DNA from: Lachnospiraceae bacterium
GTDB lineage: Bacteria > Bacillota > Clostridia > Lachnospirales > Lachnospiraceae
Direction: 5' to 3'
Assembly: GCA_029068665.1 (NCBI GenBank)
Contig: JAIECC010000369.1
Location: 1-14,611 of the forward strand
Length of the DNA stretch: 14,611 nucleotides
The stretch's first letter is position 1; every line of letters starts with the position of its first letter. The position numbers were made by a program, and so were the translations under genes. Below the pieces are notes generated by a model, which saw only the letters and a list, made by a program, of their open reading frames with translations, was not told where the DNA came from and searched no databases. Positions 6,333-14,079 of the stretch are shown one piece after another.

Positions 6333-7025
6333 ATGTTAGGGATTATCGGAGCAATGGACGAAGAAGTTGACAAGCTGAAGGCGAAGATGGAGCAGGTTCA
6401 GGTAAAGAAAAAGGCTTCCATGGAGTTCTATCAGGGAACGATTCAGGGAAAAGAAGTGGTAGTGGTCCGGTCCGGGATCGGGAAAGTAAATGCAGGTATC
6501 TGCGCTCAGATACTGGCAGATGATTATCATGTGGATGGTATTGTGAATACCGGAATTGCAGGTTCCTTACGAGCGGAAATCAATATCGGGGATATTGTGA
6601 TCTCTACGGATGCGGTACAGCATGATATGGATGCCATGGCATTTGGTTATCCTATGGGGCAGATTCCCCGGATGGATACTCTGGCATTTCCGGCAGATGC
6701 CCGCTTGGCAGAGCTGGCAGAGCGCAGCTGTAAGAAGGTGCTTCCGGACTTAAGTGTATTCCGGGGCAGGGTGGCAACCGGTGATGAATTCGTGGCGAGC
6801 AAGGAGCGGAAGGATGCTATTACCCAGGAATTCCAGGCATACTGTTGCGAAATGGAGGGAGCTGCTATTGCACAGGCAGCGTATCTGAATCAGGTGCCTT
6901 TTGTAATTATCCGGGCGATTTCTGACAAGGCAGACGACAGTGCCCACATGGATTATCCGGCATTTGAAGCAATGGCAATCGAGAATTCCGTAAAGTTAAT
7001 CATGGAAATGGTGGTGAATGGATAA
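6333..7025 (+). CDS. mtnN: 5'-methylthioadenosine/S-adenosylhomocysteine nucleosidase
   Basis: A 230-residue cytoplasmic enzyme that cleaves adenine from S-adenosylhomocysteine, methylthioadenosine and 5'-deoxyadenosine. Removing SAH relieves inhibition of methyltransferases and supplies S-ribosylhomocysteine to LuxS. The N-terminal GIIGAMDEEVDKL carries Glu11, equivalent to catalytic Glu12 of the E. coli enzyme. CEMEGAAIAQ (172-181) holds the ribose-binding Met174-Glu175, and ISDKAD (196-201) the catalytic Asp198. Length is normal. AGGAGG (6322-6327) precedes the ATG by five bases. It follows fic by 11 bases, and its stop codon overlaps the luxS start by one base (TAATG), so translation of mtnN and luxS is coupled. 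Confidence 0.96.
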   Translation: MLGIIGAMDEEVDKLKAKMEQVQVKKKASMEFYQGTIQGKEVVVVRSGIGKVNAGICAQILADDYHVDGIVNTGIAGSLRAEINIGDIVISTDAVQHDMDAMAFGYPMGQIPRMDTLAFPADARLAELAERSCKKVLPDLSVFRGRVATGDEFVASKERKDAITQEFQAYCCEMEGAAIAQAAYLNQVPFVIIRAISDKADDSAHMDYPAFEAMAIENSVKLIMEMVVNG

Positions 7026-7504
7026 TGGAGAAGATTACAAGCTTTACAATTGATCATTTGAAATTATTACCGGGAGTATATGTATCCCGAAAGGATCATA
7101 TCGGTACAGAGACTGTTACGACCTTTGATATCCGGATGACCCGTCCGAACTTTGAGCCGGTGATGAATACGGCGGAGGTACATACCATAGAGCATCTGGC
7201 TGCAACCTTTTTGCGGAATGATGCGGAATATGGAGAGCGTGTAGTGTACTTTGGACCTATGGGCTGCCGGACCGGTTTTTATCTGCTGCTGGCAGGGGAT
7301 TTGGAATCAGCGGATATCATCCCTCTGATAACAAGACTGTATCAGTTCATGGCAGACTTTCATGATGAAGTTCCGGGAGCAGCAGCCAAGGACTGCGGAA
7401 ATTATCTGGATATGAATCTTCCTATGGCAAATTATCTGGCTAAGAAGTTTCTGGAGGAAGTGTTGCAGAACATTACCGAAGAGCGGCTTATTTATCCGGA
7501 ATAA
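7025..7504 (+). CDS. luxS: S-ribosylhomocysteine lyase LuxS
   Basis: LuxS converts S-ribosylhomocysteine to homocysteine and 4,5-dihydroxy-2,3-pentanedione, the precursor of the signal AI-2. The 159-residue product shows the metal site HTIEH (His53 and His57, with Glu56 as catalytic base), the catalytic Cys81 in GCRTGFY, and the third metal ligand Cys124 in KDCGNY. All key residues are present and length is usual. The start overlaps the mtnN stop by one base and has no strong ribosome site of its own, which fits translational coupling with mtnN, the enzyme that makes its substrate. A terminator follows about 50 bases later. Whether AI-2 is used as a signal here or is only a by-product of homocysteine recycling cannot be judged: no LuxP or Lsr-type receptor gene is in the window. 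Confidence 0.97.
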   Translation: MEKITSFTIDHLKLLPGVYVSRKDHIGTETVTTFDIRMTRPNFEPVMNTAEVHTIEHLAATFLRNDAEYGERVVYFGPMGCRTGFYLLLAGDLESADIIPLITRLYQFMADFHDEVPGAAAKDCGNYLDMNLPMANYLAKKFLEEVLQNITEERLIYPE

Positions 7505-7555
7505 ATAAAAAATAAAACAATTGTTACATAAAGTTAATAATTATCGGTGGATTCA

Positions 7556-7590
7556 CCAAAGAAAGACTTCAGATGGAAGTCTTTTTTTGG
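7556..7590 (+). terminator. Intrinsic terminator after luxS
   Basis: A 15-pair stem with one G-U pair (7556-7570 with 7576-7590) and loop AGATG; its 3' arm contains a run of seven T (7582-7588). It ends the fic-mtnN-luxS transcript and separates it from the lipoprotein gene. Confidence 0.85.
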
Positions 7591-7623
7591 TTCTTATTCC
7601 GAGTAGTAAAAGCAGGTACGGAT

Positions 7624-7632
7624 TGTTATAAT
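7624..7632 (+). promoter_or_regulatory. Extended -10 promoter for the 7676 lipoprotein unit
   Basis: TGTTATAAT (7624-7632) joins a TG element to a perfect TATAAT. The -35 position (7604-7609, TAGTAA) is poor. Transcription would start near 7639, about 37 bases before the ATG. Confidence 0.55.
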
Positions 7633-7675
7633 TTTTACAGATTACCATAGGATAAAGGAACACCGGGAGGTTGAC

Positions 7676-9229
7676 ATGAAGTATCGGGTTGGAAAATGGA
7701 TGTTGTGTATTGTGGGTCTGTGTTTTTTATGTGGATGTGGAAATACCTCTGATCCCGGCACAGAATCAGAGACCGAATCTAGCAGTGAGGAAGCAGTATC
7801 CTCTGTTTCATCGGAGGAGTCTGCCATAACGGAAGCGGATTTGCAGGCATTTTATGAAGCTTATATTGAAAAGGAAGGACAGGACCTGGAATATAGAAAT
7901 GGAAAATGGGCAATGTATGATGTGGATGGGGATAGTATCAAAGAACTGATTATTACCGCACCCTCCGGTTTGCTTTCTGTTATCCGGTATCAGGCAGGGG
8001 AAGCTATTGTCATGTATGAAGATAAGTATTCCACACTTCTTGAAAATGGTATGATACGATACTACAGCTTTGACGGTGCTCCACAGCATGAGCGGTATGT
8101 GTTTTACACGCCGGCAGATGGGGAATACAGGGAAGCTGCGCAAATGAATCGATATGATACAGAGGAGGATGAATATAGTCGGATATTTGGTGAAAATGAC
8201 CTGTATGAATTGAGAATCAGAGAGGAAGGGGCATTTCAGGAGCGCAAGAATATAACAATGGAAGACTGGGAGGATGCTCTGGATGAATATCTGGAATATC
8301 CAAGGGCGGAACTTACATTTCAGGGTATGATTGGAGAAGAAGAGAATCTTCTTACGTTCCAGACGGAGACAGAGGCGTATCAGGCATTTCTAAATGGGGA
8401 ATGCGGAGTAGTTTTAAGTGATTCCTATACCGATGATATTTCTTATCTGGTGCCATGTTTGACAGAGGGAGAGGAATATACGCTGTATGATATTCTGAAC
8501 CGCCTGAATAATGAACCCTTGCGTTATGAGGCAGAAAATGGATATGGTTCAAGTTATAAGAATTACGGGACAGATGTTTCTTATGCCTATATTGATTGTG
8601 GACAGGATGGCAGGAAGGAATTAGTATTAAAGATTTGCCAGAAATCTATTATAGATAATTCTCAGGGAATCTATATTATTCAATACAGGGATAATCACTT
8701 GTACCTTTGCTATGGAATTGATAGCTGGTCCAGAAGAAGTGTGGTAATGAATCCATATGGATATATATGGGAGGCTGGTTCCAGTGGAGCCAACCTTCAT
8801 GGTGGAATGCAGGTATTGGTAGATGGGGAAGGAAATAGCTATAAGATAGCGGAATATATAATAGATTCTGAATATGCATACGACTTTACTTATAGCTTTG
8901 CAGGCGATTACCCGACAGTTGATATACTGCATGAGACAGAACAGGCATGGATGGAGGATTATGATATTAATAATCATCCTTTGGAAGACTTATGTATTGA
9001 AATGGATATTATAGATGGTAAAGATTATTATACCTATGGTTATTCGTCAAACATAAAGAATGTGGAAAGCTTTATTCAAAGCTGTGAAGCCGCAGGAGTT
9101 ACATTCAGTTCCTATTCAGAGGTGGAAGCTGCCCTTCAGGCAAGAAGAGAGGAGTTTGGCGCTGTGGCAATAGCGGAGAACAAGAGCGAGATTATCTGGA
9201 CGGAGGTTATTTTCCCGGAGGATGAATAG
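7676..9229 (+). CDS. Secreted lipoprotein of unknown function with Asp/Gly motifs
   Basis: A 517-residue protein with a lipoprotein signal: basic start, hydrophobic stretch and lipobox LCGC with Cys21 as the likely lipid-bearing residue. An acidic Ser/Glu linker follows (about 24-50). The exported part has no domain I can name. Two short stretches resemble each other and the calcium-binding loops of FG-GAP/VCBS-type repeats: DVDGDSIKELII (82-93) and DCGQDGRKELVLKI (307-320), each next to a predicted beta strand. This suggests two related halves (about 51-210 and 225-450). The start is supported by GGGAGG seven bases upstream. The 3' neighbour mtaD begins 18 bases after the stop, so the two are probably co-transcribed, although no metabolic link is evident. 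Proteins of this look are common and uncharacterised in Lachnospiraceae. Confidence 0.75.
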   Translation: MKYRVGKWMLCIVGLCFLCGCGNTSDPGTESETESSSEEAVSSVSSEESAITEADLQAFYEAYIEKEGQDLEYRNGKWAMYDVDGDSIKELIITAPSGLLSVIRYQAGEAIVMYEDKYSTLLENGMIRYYSFDGAPQHERYVFYTPADGEYREAAQMNRYDTEEDEYSRIFGENDLYELRIREEGAFQERKNITMEDWEDALDEYLEYPRAELTFQGMIGEEENLLTFQTETEAYQAFLNGECGVVLSDSYTDDISYLVPCLTEGEEYTLYDILNRLNNEPLRYEAENGYGSSYKNYGTDVSYAYIDCGQDGRKELVLKICQKSIIDNSQGIYIIQYRDNHLYLCYGIDSWSRRSVVMNPYGYIWEAGSSGANLHGGMQVLVDGEGNSYKIAEYIIDSEYAYDFTYSFAGDYPTVDILHETEQAWMEDYDINNHPLEDLCIEMDIIDGKDYYTYGYSSNIKNVESFIQSCEAAGVTFSSYSEVEAALQARREEFGAVAIAENKSEIIWTEVIFPEDE

Positions 9230-9247
9230 AGGCCAGGAGGTGATATT

Positions 9248-10570
9248 ATGCTGCGTTTTTATAATGGAAAGGTGCTCACCATGAATCAGGATATGGAGAT
9301 TCATGAGGATTATGAAGTATGGGTAAATGAGGACAAGGTTGTCTATGCGGGACCGAAACCTTCCGGATCTGATAAAGAACGTTCATTAACGGGGACAGAT
9401 AATTGCATTCCGGATTTTGACGGCAGCTTTCAGCGGGAAATCGACTTGCAGGGAAATCTTTTGATGCCCGGTTTTAAGAATGCCCATACCCATTCGCCTA
9501 TGACCTTTTTGCGTTCCTATGCGGATGACCTGCCCTTGCAGGAATGGCTGCACCAGCAGGTATTTCCTATGGAAGCGAAGCTGACTCCCGATATGATTTA
9601 TCAGTTTACCCGTCTGGCAGTATTGGAATATCTGACCAGTGGAATCACAGCCAGCTTTGATATGTATGTGGAGCCGGAGGCCAATGCCAATGCAAATATT
9701 GACATGGGATTCCGGACGGTACTGTGTGGCACCTTAAATGATTTCAAGGATACTATTCCGGAGCTGGAAGGCTTTTATCAAAAATATAATCAGTATCATC
9801 CTTTGGTTCGTTATCAATTGGGGTTTCATGCAGAGTATACCACCTCGGAACCATTGTTAAGGGATTTGGCAGCATTGGCAAATCAGCTTCAGGCATCGGT
9901 CTATACACATTTGTCAGAGACAAAGCAGGAGGTAGAACAGTGCAGACAGCGGTATGGAAAAAGTCCTGTAGAATTATTGTCCAATCTTGGTATGTGGAAC
10001 TATGGCGGCGGTGGTTTTCATTGTGTTCATGTATCAGAGTCTGACATGGATATTTTGAAGGAGCAGGGTATTTATGCAGTGACCAATCCTGCCAGCAATG
10101 CCAAGCTGGCAAGTGGCATTGCTCCCATTACAGCCATGCAGAAGAAGGGAATATCCCTTGCTATCGGTACAGATGGTCCCGCAAGCAATAACTGCCTGGA
10201 TATGTTCCGGGAAATGTTCTTAGTGACTGCCCTTGCCAAGCTTCGGGAAGAGGATGCTTCTGCCTGCCCGGCGGACAAGATATTGCAGATGGCAACCACA
10301 GGGGGAGCAATGGCAATGGGACTGACAGACTGCGACTGTATCGCAAAGGATAAGCAGGCGGATTTGATTGTCATTGACCTGCATCAGCCGAATATGCAGC
10401 CGGAGCATAATATCATTAAGAATCTGGTTTACAGCGGTTCCAAGCAGAATGTGAAGCTGACTATGATAGCCGGAAGGATTCTGTATGAGGACGGGCAGTT
10501 CCACGTAGGAGAGGAGCCGGAGAAGATTTATGAGAAGGTTCGGGCATATTCCTCCATTTGGGGAAATTGA
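9248..10570 (+). CDS. mtaD: Amidohydrolase, MTA/SAH deaminase type
   Basis: A 440-residue cytoplasmic metal-dependent deaminase of the ATZ/TRZ group, likely converting S-adenosylhomocysteine and methylthioadenosine to their inosyl forms. The metal and catalytic residues of the family are visible: HTH (His80, His82), GFHAEYT (His194), THLSET (His221, Glu224), FHCVHV (His258) and GTDGPASNN (Asp309). The ends form the usual beta-sandwich, with MPGFKNAHTH leading into the barrel and KQADLIVIDL in the C-terminal part. AGGAGG (9235-9240) lies seven bases before the ATG. Lying near mtnN-luxS it may be a second outlet for SAH, but guanine, cytosine or other amine substrates are possible for this superfamily, so the substrate is inferred. 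An insertion at about 38-62 before the metal motif is longer than I expect for the family. Confidence 0.85.
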   Translation: MLRFYNGKVLTMNQDMEIHEDYEVWVNEDKVVYAGPKPSGSDKERSLTGTDNCIPDFDGSFQREIDLQGNLLMPGFKNAHTHSPMTFLRSYADDLPLQEWLHQQVFPMEAKLTPDMIYQFTRLAVLEYLTSGITASFDMYVEPEANANANIDMGFRTVLCGTLNDFKDTIPELEGFYQKYNQYHPLVRYQLGFHAEYTTSEPLLRDLAALANQLQASVYTHLSETKQEVEQCRQRYGKSPVELLSNLGMWNYGGGGFHCVHVSESDMDILKEQGIYAVTNPASNAKLASGIAPITAMQKKGISLAIGTDGPASNNCLDMFREMFLVTALAKLREEDASACPADKILQMATTGGAMAMGLTDCDCIAKDKQADLIVIDLHQPNMQPEHNIIKNLVYSGSKQNVKLTMIAGRILYEDGQFHVGEEPEKIYEKVRAYSSIWGN

Positions 10571-10622
10571 TTATCTAGGTCAGGATTTATAACGTTGTTA
10601 AAACAGGAGAGGTAATATACTT

Positions 10623-11921
10623 ATGAAAATAATACAAGCTTATGTAGTAAAAATCGATTGCTTTGAGAGAATATTGTGTCGAATTATGACAGGTCTTATC
10701 TGTGTAGTCACTATTAGTTTCCTTACTGCCTGTCAGTCTGATGCAGGTACAGGCTCAGAAGAAGGGACCGGGCTGAATGCAGCAACAGAATCAATGGAGA
10801 ATAGCCCGGAAGAAAACAGCCAAACTTCTTCCGGTTACACATATGAGGAATTAGAAGATGGTACTCTTCGGCTCACTGCCTATCAACCGGATACGCCCCT
10901 GCCGGAGCAGAAGACACTGGAGGTACCTGCAGAAATTGATGGCAAGAAGGTAACAGTAATCGGAGCCGGGTGTTTTTCTGATGACAAGGCATTTGCATAT
11001 GAGAGTAAAGTTCCAGAATTTATTATTTTGTTACCGGAGGGGATTACAACCATTGAGGACCGTGTATGGAATACACACATTAAGCAGGTGGAGATACCGG
11101 ACAGTGTAACTGAGATTATGGATGAAGCTTTCTTTGTGAAGGATAGTGATGGAAGCTGGGAACAGAGTGGACGACTACTGATACTTAGCTGTAGCAAGGA
11201 CTCTGTTGCGGAGCAATATGCAAAGGAGCATGAGATCAAGTATAACTATGAAAATGAGGATTTTAGAAGGGATGAAGCCTTCCGGGAGGAATTCGAGAAA
11301 CCGGGAGCAACGGACCTAAGATGGGAGTCGGGCGGATATGAATATAAGTATTATGGACAGTATCGGGTAGAAGGAACCCATACGGATTTTTGTGTGGTTG
11401 CGTATTGCAGTTACGCTACAGGTTTTGTATATGACATTGTTGCACTGGATAAAGTGAGCGGTGAAGAAGTCCAGAGAATCCCGCTGGTTGATATGGGCAC
11501 AATCCAGAATAATTTTTATTACGAAATTGTAAGTGAAGGGGATGCAGATTTTGATGGGGAAGCGGAGTTGCTGTTATACCGTGGGGCCTTTGGAATGAAC
11601 TATAATACCAATTATCATTGTTATGACTGGAAGGATACAGAGGGAAGTTATAAGGAATATGCGGACTTTTGTGGAATAATGAATCCGGAAATCAATGCAG
11701 AAGAACAAGTCATAGAGGGGTGCATACGGGATGATGGAGATGGCTATACGTTTTCGAAATATGCGTTTTTGGATGGAGAATTTATCCTTGTGGAGGACCA
11801 GAAGTATAGATTTGTAGAAAATGAAGAAGGAGTTCGGGAAGAAGTAGTTTATACTTATCAGTATGTCAATGGTGAATGGATATTGGTGAATAGCGAGAAA
11901 ACCGGAGTGGTGAAACAGTGA
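10623..11921 (+). CDS. Lipoprotein with BspA-type leucine-rich repeats
   Basis: A 432-residue exported protein. The lipobox LTAC puts the lipid on Cys37; the signal peptide is long, and a second in-frame ATG at 10686 would shorten it but has no ribosome site, whereas AGGAGAGG (10605-10612) supports 10623. An acidic linker (about 38-70) is followed by one or two BspA-type (LRR_5) repeats at about 100-195: VPAEIDGKKVTVIGAGCF, the string IKQVEIPDSVTEIMDEAFF, and the typical closing segment SVAEQYAKEHEIKY. The C-terminal half (about 220-432) has no known domain but contains DADFDGEAELLLY, much like the Asp/Gly motifs of the lipoprotein at 7676-9229. It follows mtaD by 52 bases with no terminator between. 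BspA-type repeats often serve in surface binding; a specific partner is not known. Confidence 0.75.
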   Translation: MKIIQAYVVKIDCFERILCRIMTGLICVVTISFLTACQSDAGTGSEEGTGLNAATESMENSPEENSQTSSGYTYEELEDGTLRLTAYQPDTPLPEQKTLEVPAEIDGKKVTVIGAGCFSDDKAFAYESKVPEFIILLPEGITTIEDRVWNTHIKQVEIPDSVTEIMDEAFFVKDSDGSWEQSGRLLILSCSKDSVAEQYAKEHEIKYNYENEDFRRDEAFREEFEKPGATDLRWESGGYEYKYYGQYRVEGTHTDFCVVAYCSYATGFVYDIVALDKVSGEEVQRIPLVDMGTIQNNFYYEIVSEGDADFDGEAELLLYRGAFGMNYNTNYHCYDWKDTEGSYKEYADFCGIMNPEINAEEQVIEGCIRDDGDGYTFSKYAFLDGEFILVEDQKYRFVENEEGVREEVVYTYQYVNGEWILVNSEKTGVVKQ

Positions 11922-11939
11922 TTGCAAAGGAGAAGCAGC

Positions 11940-12014
11940 ATGAAGGGAAAACGGATGCGAAAGAAAGATGAAAAATGGCAATTGATAAAGGAAGAGGAGC
12001 TGCCGTTGGATTAA
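11940..12014 (+). CDS. Possible small protein, 24 residues
   Basis: A short open frame, highly charged and rich in Lys, Arg and Glu (starts MKGKRMRKKDEKW, ends EELPLD). AAGGAG (11927-11932) sits seven bases before the ATG, which is a good ribosome site, and the frame begins 18 bases after the preceding stop codon, typical of the last gene of an operon. No transmembrane segment and no known family. It could be a chance frame or the remnant of a longer gene; only the ribosome site and spacing support it. Confidence 0.3.
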   Translation: MKGKRMRKKDEKWQLIKEEELPLD

Positions 12015-12222
12015 GGATGAAGGTTCAGAGTGATGGTAAGGGTAGAATGTCGTCACTCTATGGTTGCATTTGTCGACTTTCTTAAGTTGCAATGAAAACA
12101 GAATCAATGCAATACTAGACAGGAACAGAACTGAGCGCAGCGGGACTGTTCCTGTTTGTGATTTTGAAATACAGACACAAGCATAATTTCAGAAATAAAT
12201 GATAAGATAGGGGGAAACAATT
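12015..12222 (+). other. Non-coding stretch with three potential hairpins
   Basis: No gene is visible. Three complementary pairs can be read: about 12026-12032 with 12053-12059 (AGAGTGA/TCACTCT), TTGCATT near 12064 with AATGCAA near 12107, and a 10-pair stem 12119-12128 with 12146-12155. No convincing promoter for the gene at 12223 was found; that gene has only a GGGGG-type ribosome site. Confidence 0.4.
12119..12155 (+). terminator. Possible terminator hairpin
   Basis: ACAGGAACAG (12119-12128) pairs perfectly with CTGTTCCTGT (12146-12155). The loop is long (17 nt) and the following T-run is broken (TTTGTGATTTT), so termination may be weak. Its position at the end of the 7676-12014 gene group supports the role. 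Confidence 0.5.
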
Positions 12223-13065
12223 ATGCAGAAATTATGGATGATGTTAGGGGAGCAGAGCCTTTTTGTATACGTGGTTGCGGGAATTGGTATCTTGGGAGTT
12301 TTAAGCAAGCTGCTGCTGCAGGGGAAGCTGCACCGGCTGGTGAAGGAATCCGAACGGATGGCATCTACCACAAAGCGGCAGATACGAACCATACGGAATC
12401 ATTATGAGAACAGTCTGAATATGGATTTACAGGTACATAACATACAGGCATTTGTGGACAAGCATCTGCTAAAGCTGCGAATGTGCGGCATACCCATACG
12501 AATATGGGATGGCATGACCTTAGAAGCGGCATTGCTTGCGGTGGCAGCAGGAGGAATCGGAGTAATCAATACCATCCATAAGGGTTATGGAGAAGATGTG
12601 GTATTTAATATTCTCTTTGTTACCATTATTTCTTGTGCATGTTTGCTGAGTATGGAGAATATATTTCGAATAGAGAATTCCATTGACCGATTACAGGCGA
12701 ACATTGAGGATTATCTGGAAAATAATCTGAAGAACCGGCTGGGGCGTCCGTTGGTCAACCGTCAGAACCGAAGCCAGCGCCTGGCTGCCGTTACCACGGA
12801 GGTTTCACCGGAGGTATCGAATTCTTCTGAAGAGACAGCATCAACCGTACCGAAAGGAAGGGTGGACCGAACCCAGACAGCCTCAGAAGGGCGGGCAGAA
12901 TCCCGCCCCCTGGAACGCGACAGCAGGACCGATGAAGACTTTTCAGAAGAGGATTATGATGACATACCGGAATACGAGATGAAAGCGATAGCGGAACGGG
13001 AGGCGGCAGCAGGACGGGAAGCGGAAGTAGTGGCACAGGTCTTAAGGAATTTCTTCTCAAGTTAA
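12223..13065 (+). CDS. Membrane protein with long charged C-terminal tail
   Basis: A 280-residue protein I cannot assign to a family. Hydrophobic segments lie at about 12-32, 100-118 and 126-144. Between the first two is a basic, helical stretch (35-90) probably in the cytoplasm. After 145 a helical segment of coiled-coil type (150-172) leads into a disordered, Ser/Thr/Glu/Arg-rich tail (180-280) that ends in a predicted helix rich in Glu and Ala. The ATG has a GGGGG-type ribosome site. The next gene, a PdaA-like deacetylase, starts 17 bases later, so they are probably co-transcribed, and a role in cell-envelope or sporulation processes is a guess from that only. Confidence 0.6.
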   Translation: MQKLWMMLGEQSLFVYVVAGIGILGVLSKLLLQGKLHRLVKESERMASTTKRQIRTIRNHYENSLNMDLQVHNIQAFVDKHLLKLRMCGIPIRIWDGMTLEAALLAVAAGGIGVINTIHKGYGEDVVFNILFVTIISCACLLSMENIFRIENSIDRLQANIEDYLENNLKNRLGRPLVNRQNRSQRLAAVTTEVSPEVSNSSEETASTVPKGRVDRTQTASEGRAESRPLERDSRTDEDFSEEDYDDIPEYEMKAIAEREAAAGREAEVVAQVLRNFFSS

Positions 13066-13082
13066 ATGAAGAAGGGATTGGT

Positions 13083-14024
13083 ATGGTGAAAAAGAGAATA
13101 TATCAAATCATGGCAGTAATCAGCCTGATGATTTTGCCTATTGGAATGACAGGCTGTGAGGCAATTAAGGTTGTGGGCACTGATGAAGCGGACAGGTCCG
13201 CTACGGAACAATTAGCAGAAGGCGATACAGCAGAGGGAATGCAGGAGGGAGAAAATCTGACAGAGGAAATCCCGCCGGCACCTGCCACGGAAGTAGTGGA
13301 CCGGCCGGTAAATGAGTACGACCAAATCAGCAACCAGGTGGAGGCATGGTGGATTAGGCGGAATGACCAGCATCTTCCTTCCGGCTGCCAGGAGAATTTT
13401 GATATCAGTCAATATCACGGATATTATGTAAATCATGACGCACAGGATAATGTGATTTATCTGACTTTTGACTGCGGATATGAGAACGGATATACAGCCG
13501 AGATTCTGGATACACTTAAGGAACAGAATGTAAGGGCTGTATTTTTCGTGACCCAGACCTATATCCGGGACAATCCGGAGCTGGTAATCCGCATGAAGGA
13601 AGAGGGTCATTTTGTGGGAAATCATACCATAACCCACCCAAGTCTGCCGGGGCTGTCCATTGAGAAGCAAAAGGAAGAAATCCTGGGCTGTGCAGCGTAT
13701 ATGAAGGAGGCTACCGGCTATGATATGGACCCGTATATCCGCCCGCCCAAGGGAGAATACAGTGAGCGAACGCTGCAATTATGCGAAGACCTGGGATATT
13801 GTACTATTTTCTGGAGTATGGCATATCTGGATTATGAAGTAGATAACCAGCCTACACCCGATTATGTATTGCAGCATTTTGACAAGTATTGTCATCCCGG
13901 TGCCATGCCATTACTTCACAATGTATCCAGTGCCAATACCAAGGCCCTTCCTCAGTTGATTATCAACCTTCGTGAAGCGGGCTATCGGTTTGGAACTATT
14001 GACGAATTTTGCCGTTTTGAGTGA
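13083..14024 (+). CDS. pdaA: PdaA-like polysaccharide (muramic) deacetylase, lipoprotein
   Basis: A 313-residue exported enzyme of the NodB/CE4 fold. The N-terminus has a signal segment and lipobox MTGC (Cys25), so it is probably anchored outside the membrane, then an acidic linker (35-75). The catalytic domain shows TFDCGYENGYT (128-138, Asp130 as base, with the single-Asp pattern of PdaA rather than TFDD), the metal site GNHTITHPS (His181 and His185), RPPKGEYS (220-227) and LLHN (His279). These match Bacillus subtilis PdaA, which removes acetyl groups from muramic acid to make the delta-lactam of spore cortex. Unlike PdaA it has a lipoprotein anchor and a linker, so a vegetative wall role is possible. 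ATG 13083 has an AAGGG-type site. A GTG directly follows the ATG and could serve instead. The gene ends 161 bases before pgi. Confidence 0.85.
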   Translation: MVKKRIYQIMAVISLMILPIGMTGCEAIKVVGTDEADRSATEQLAEGDTAEGMQEGENLTEEIPPAPATEVVDRPVNEYDQISNQVEAWWIRRNDQHLPSGCQENFDISQYHGYYVNHDAQDNVIYLTFDCGYENGYTAEILDTLKEQNVRAVFFVTQTYIRDNPELVIRMKEEGHFVGNHTITHPSLPGLSIEKQKEEILGCAAYMKEATGYDMDPYIRPPKGEYSERTLQLCEDLGYCTIFWSMAYLDYEVDNQPTPDYVLQHFDKYCHPGAMPLLHNVSSANTKALPQLIINLREAGYRFGTIDEFCRFE

Positions 14025-14050
14025 GCAGTGGAAACCGGCTCGAATAATGC

Positions 14051-14079
14051 TTGAATTTCTATAGCTGGTTTGCTACAAT
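14051..14079 (+). promoter_or_regulatory. Sigma-A type promoter for pgi
   Basis: TTGAAT (14051-14056) and TACAAT (14074-14079) are 17 bases apart, with TGC directly before the -10. Transcription would start near 14086, leaving a leader of about 100 bases. Confidence 0.75.

Noticed and set aside
11574..12107. Open frame of 177 codons on the minus strand
   Set aside because: It covers the end of the lipoprotein gene and the hairpin region; the product is hydrophobic and rich in Phe, Ile and Ser as expected of a reverse-strand shadow, and no ribosome site precedes it.
13212..13778. Open frame of 188 codons on the minus strand
   Set aside because: It is opposite the well-supported deacetylase gene; the product is of low complexity with no motif.
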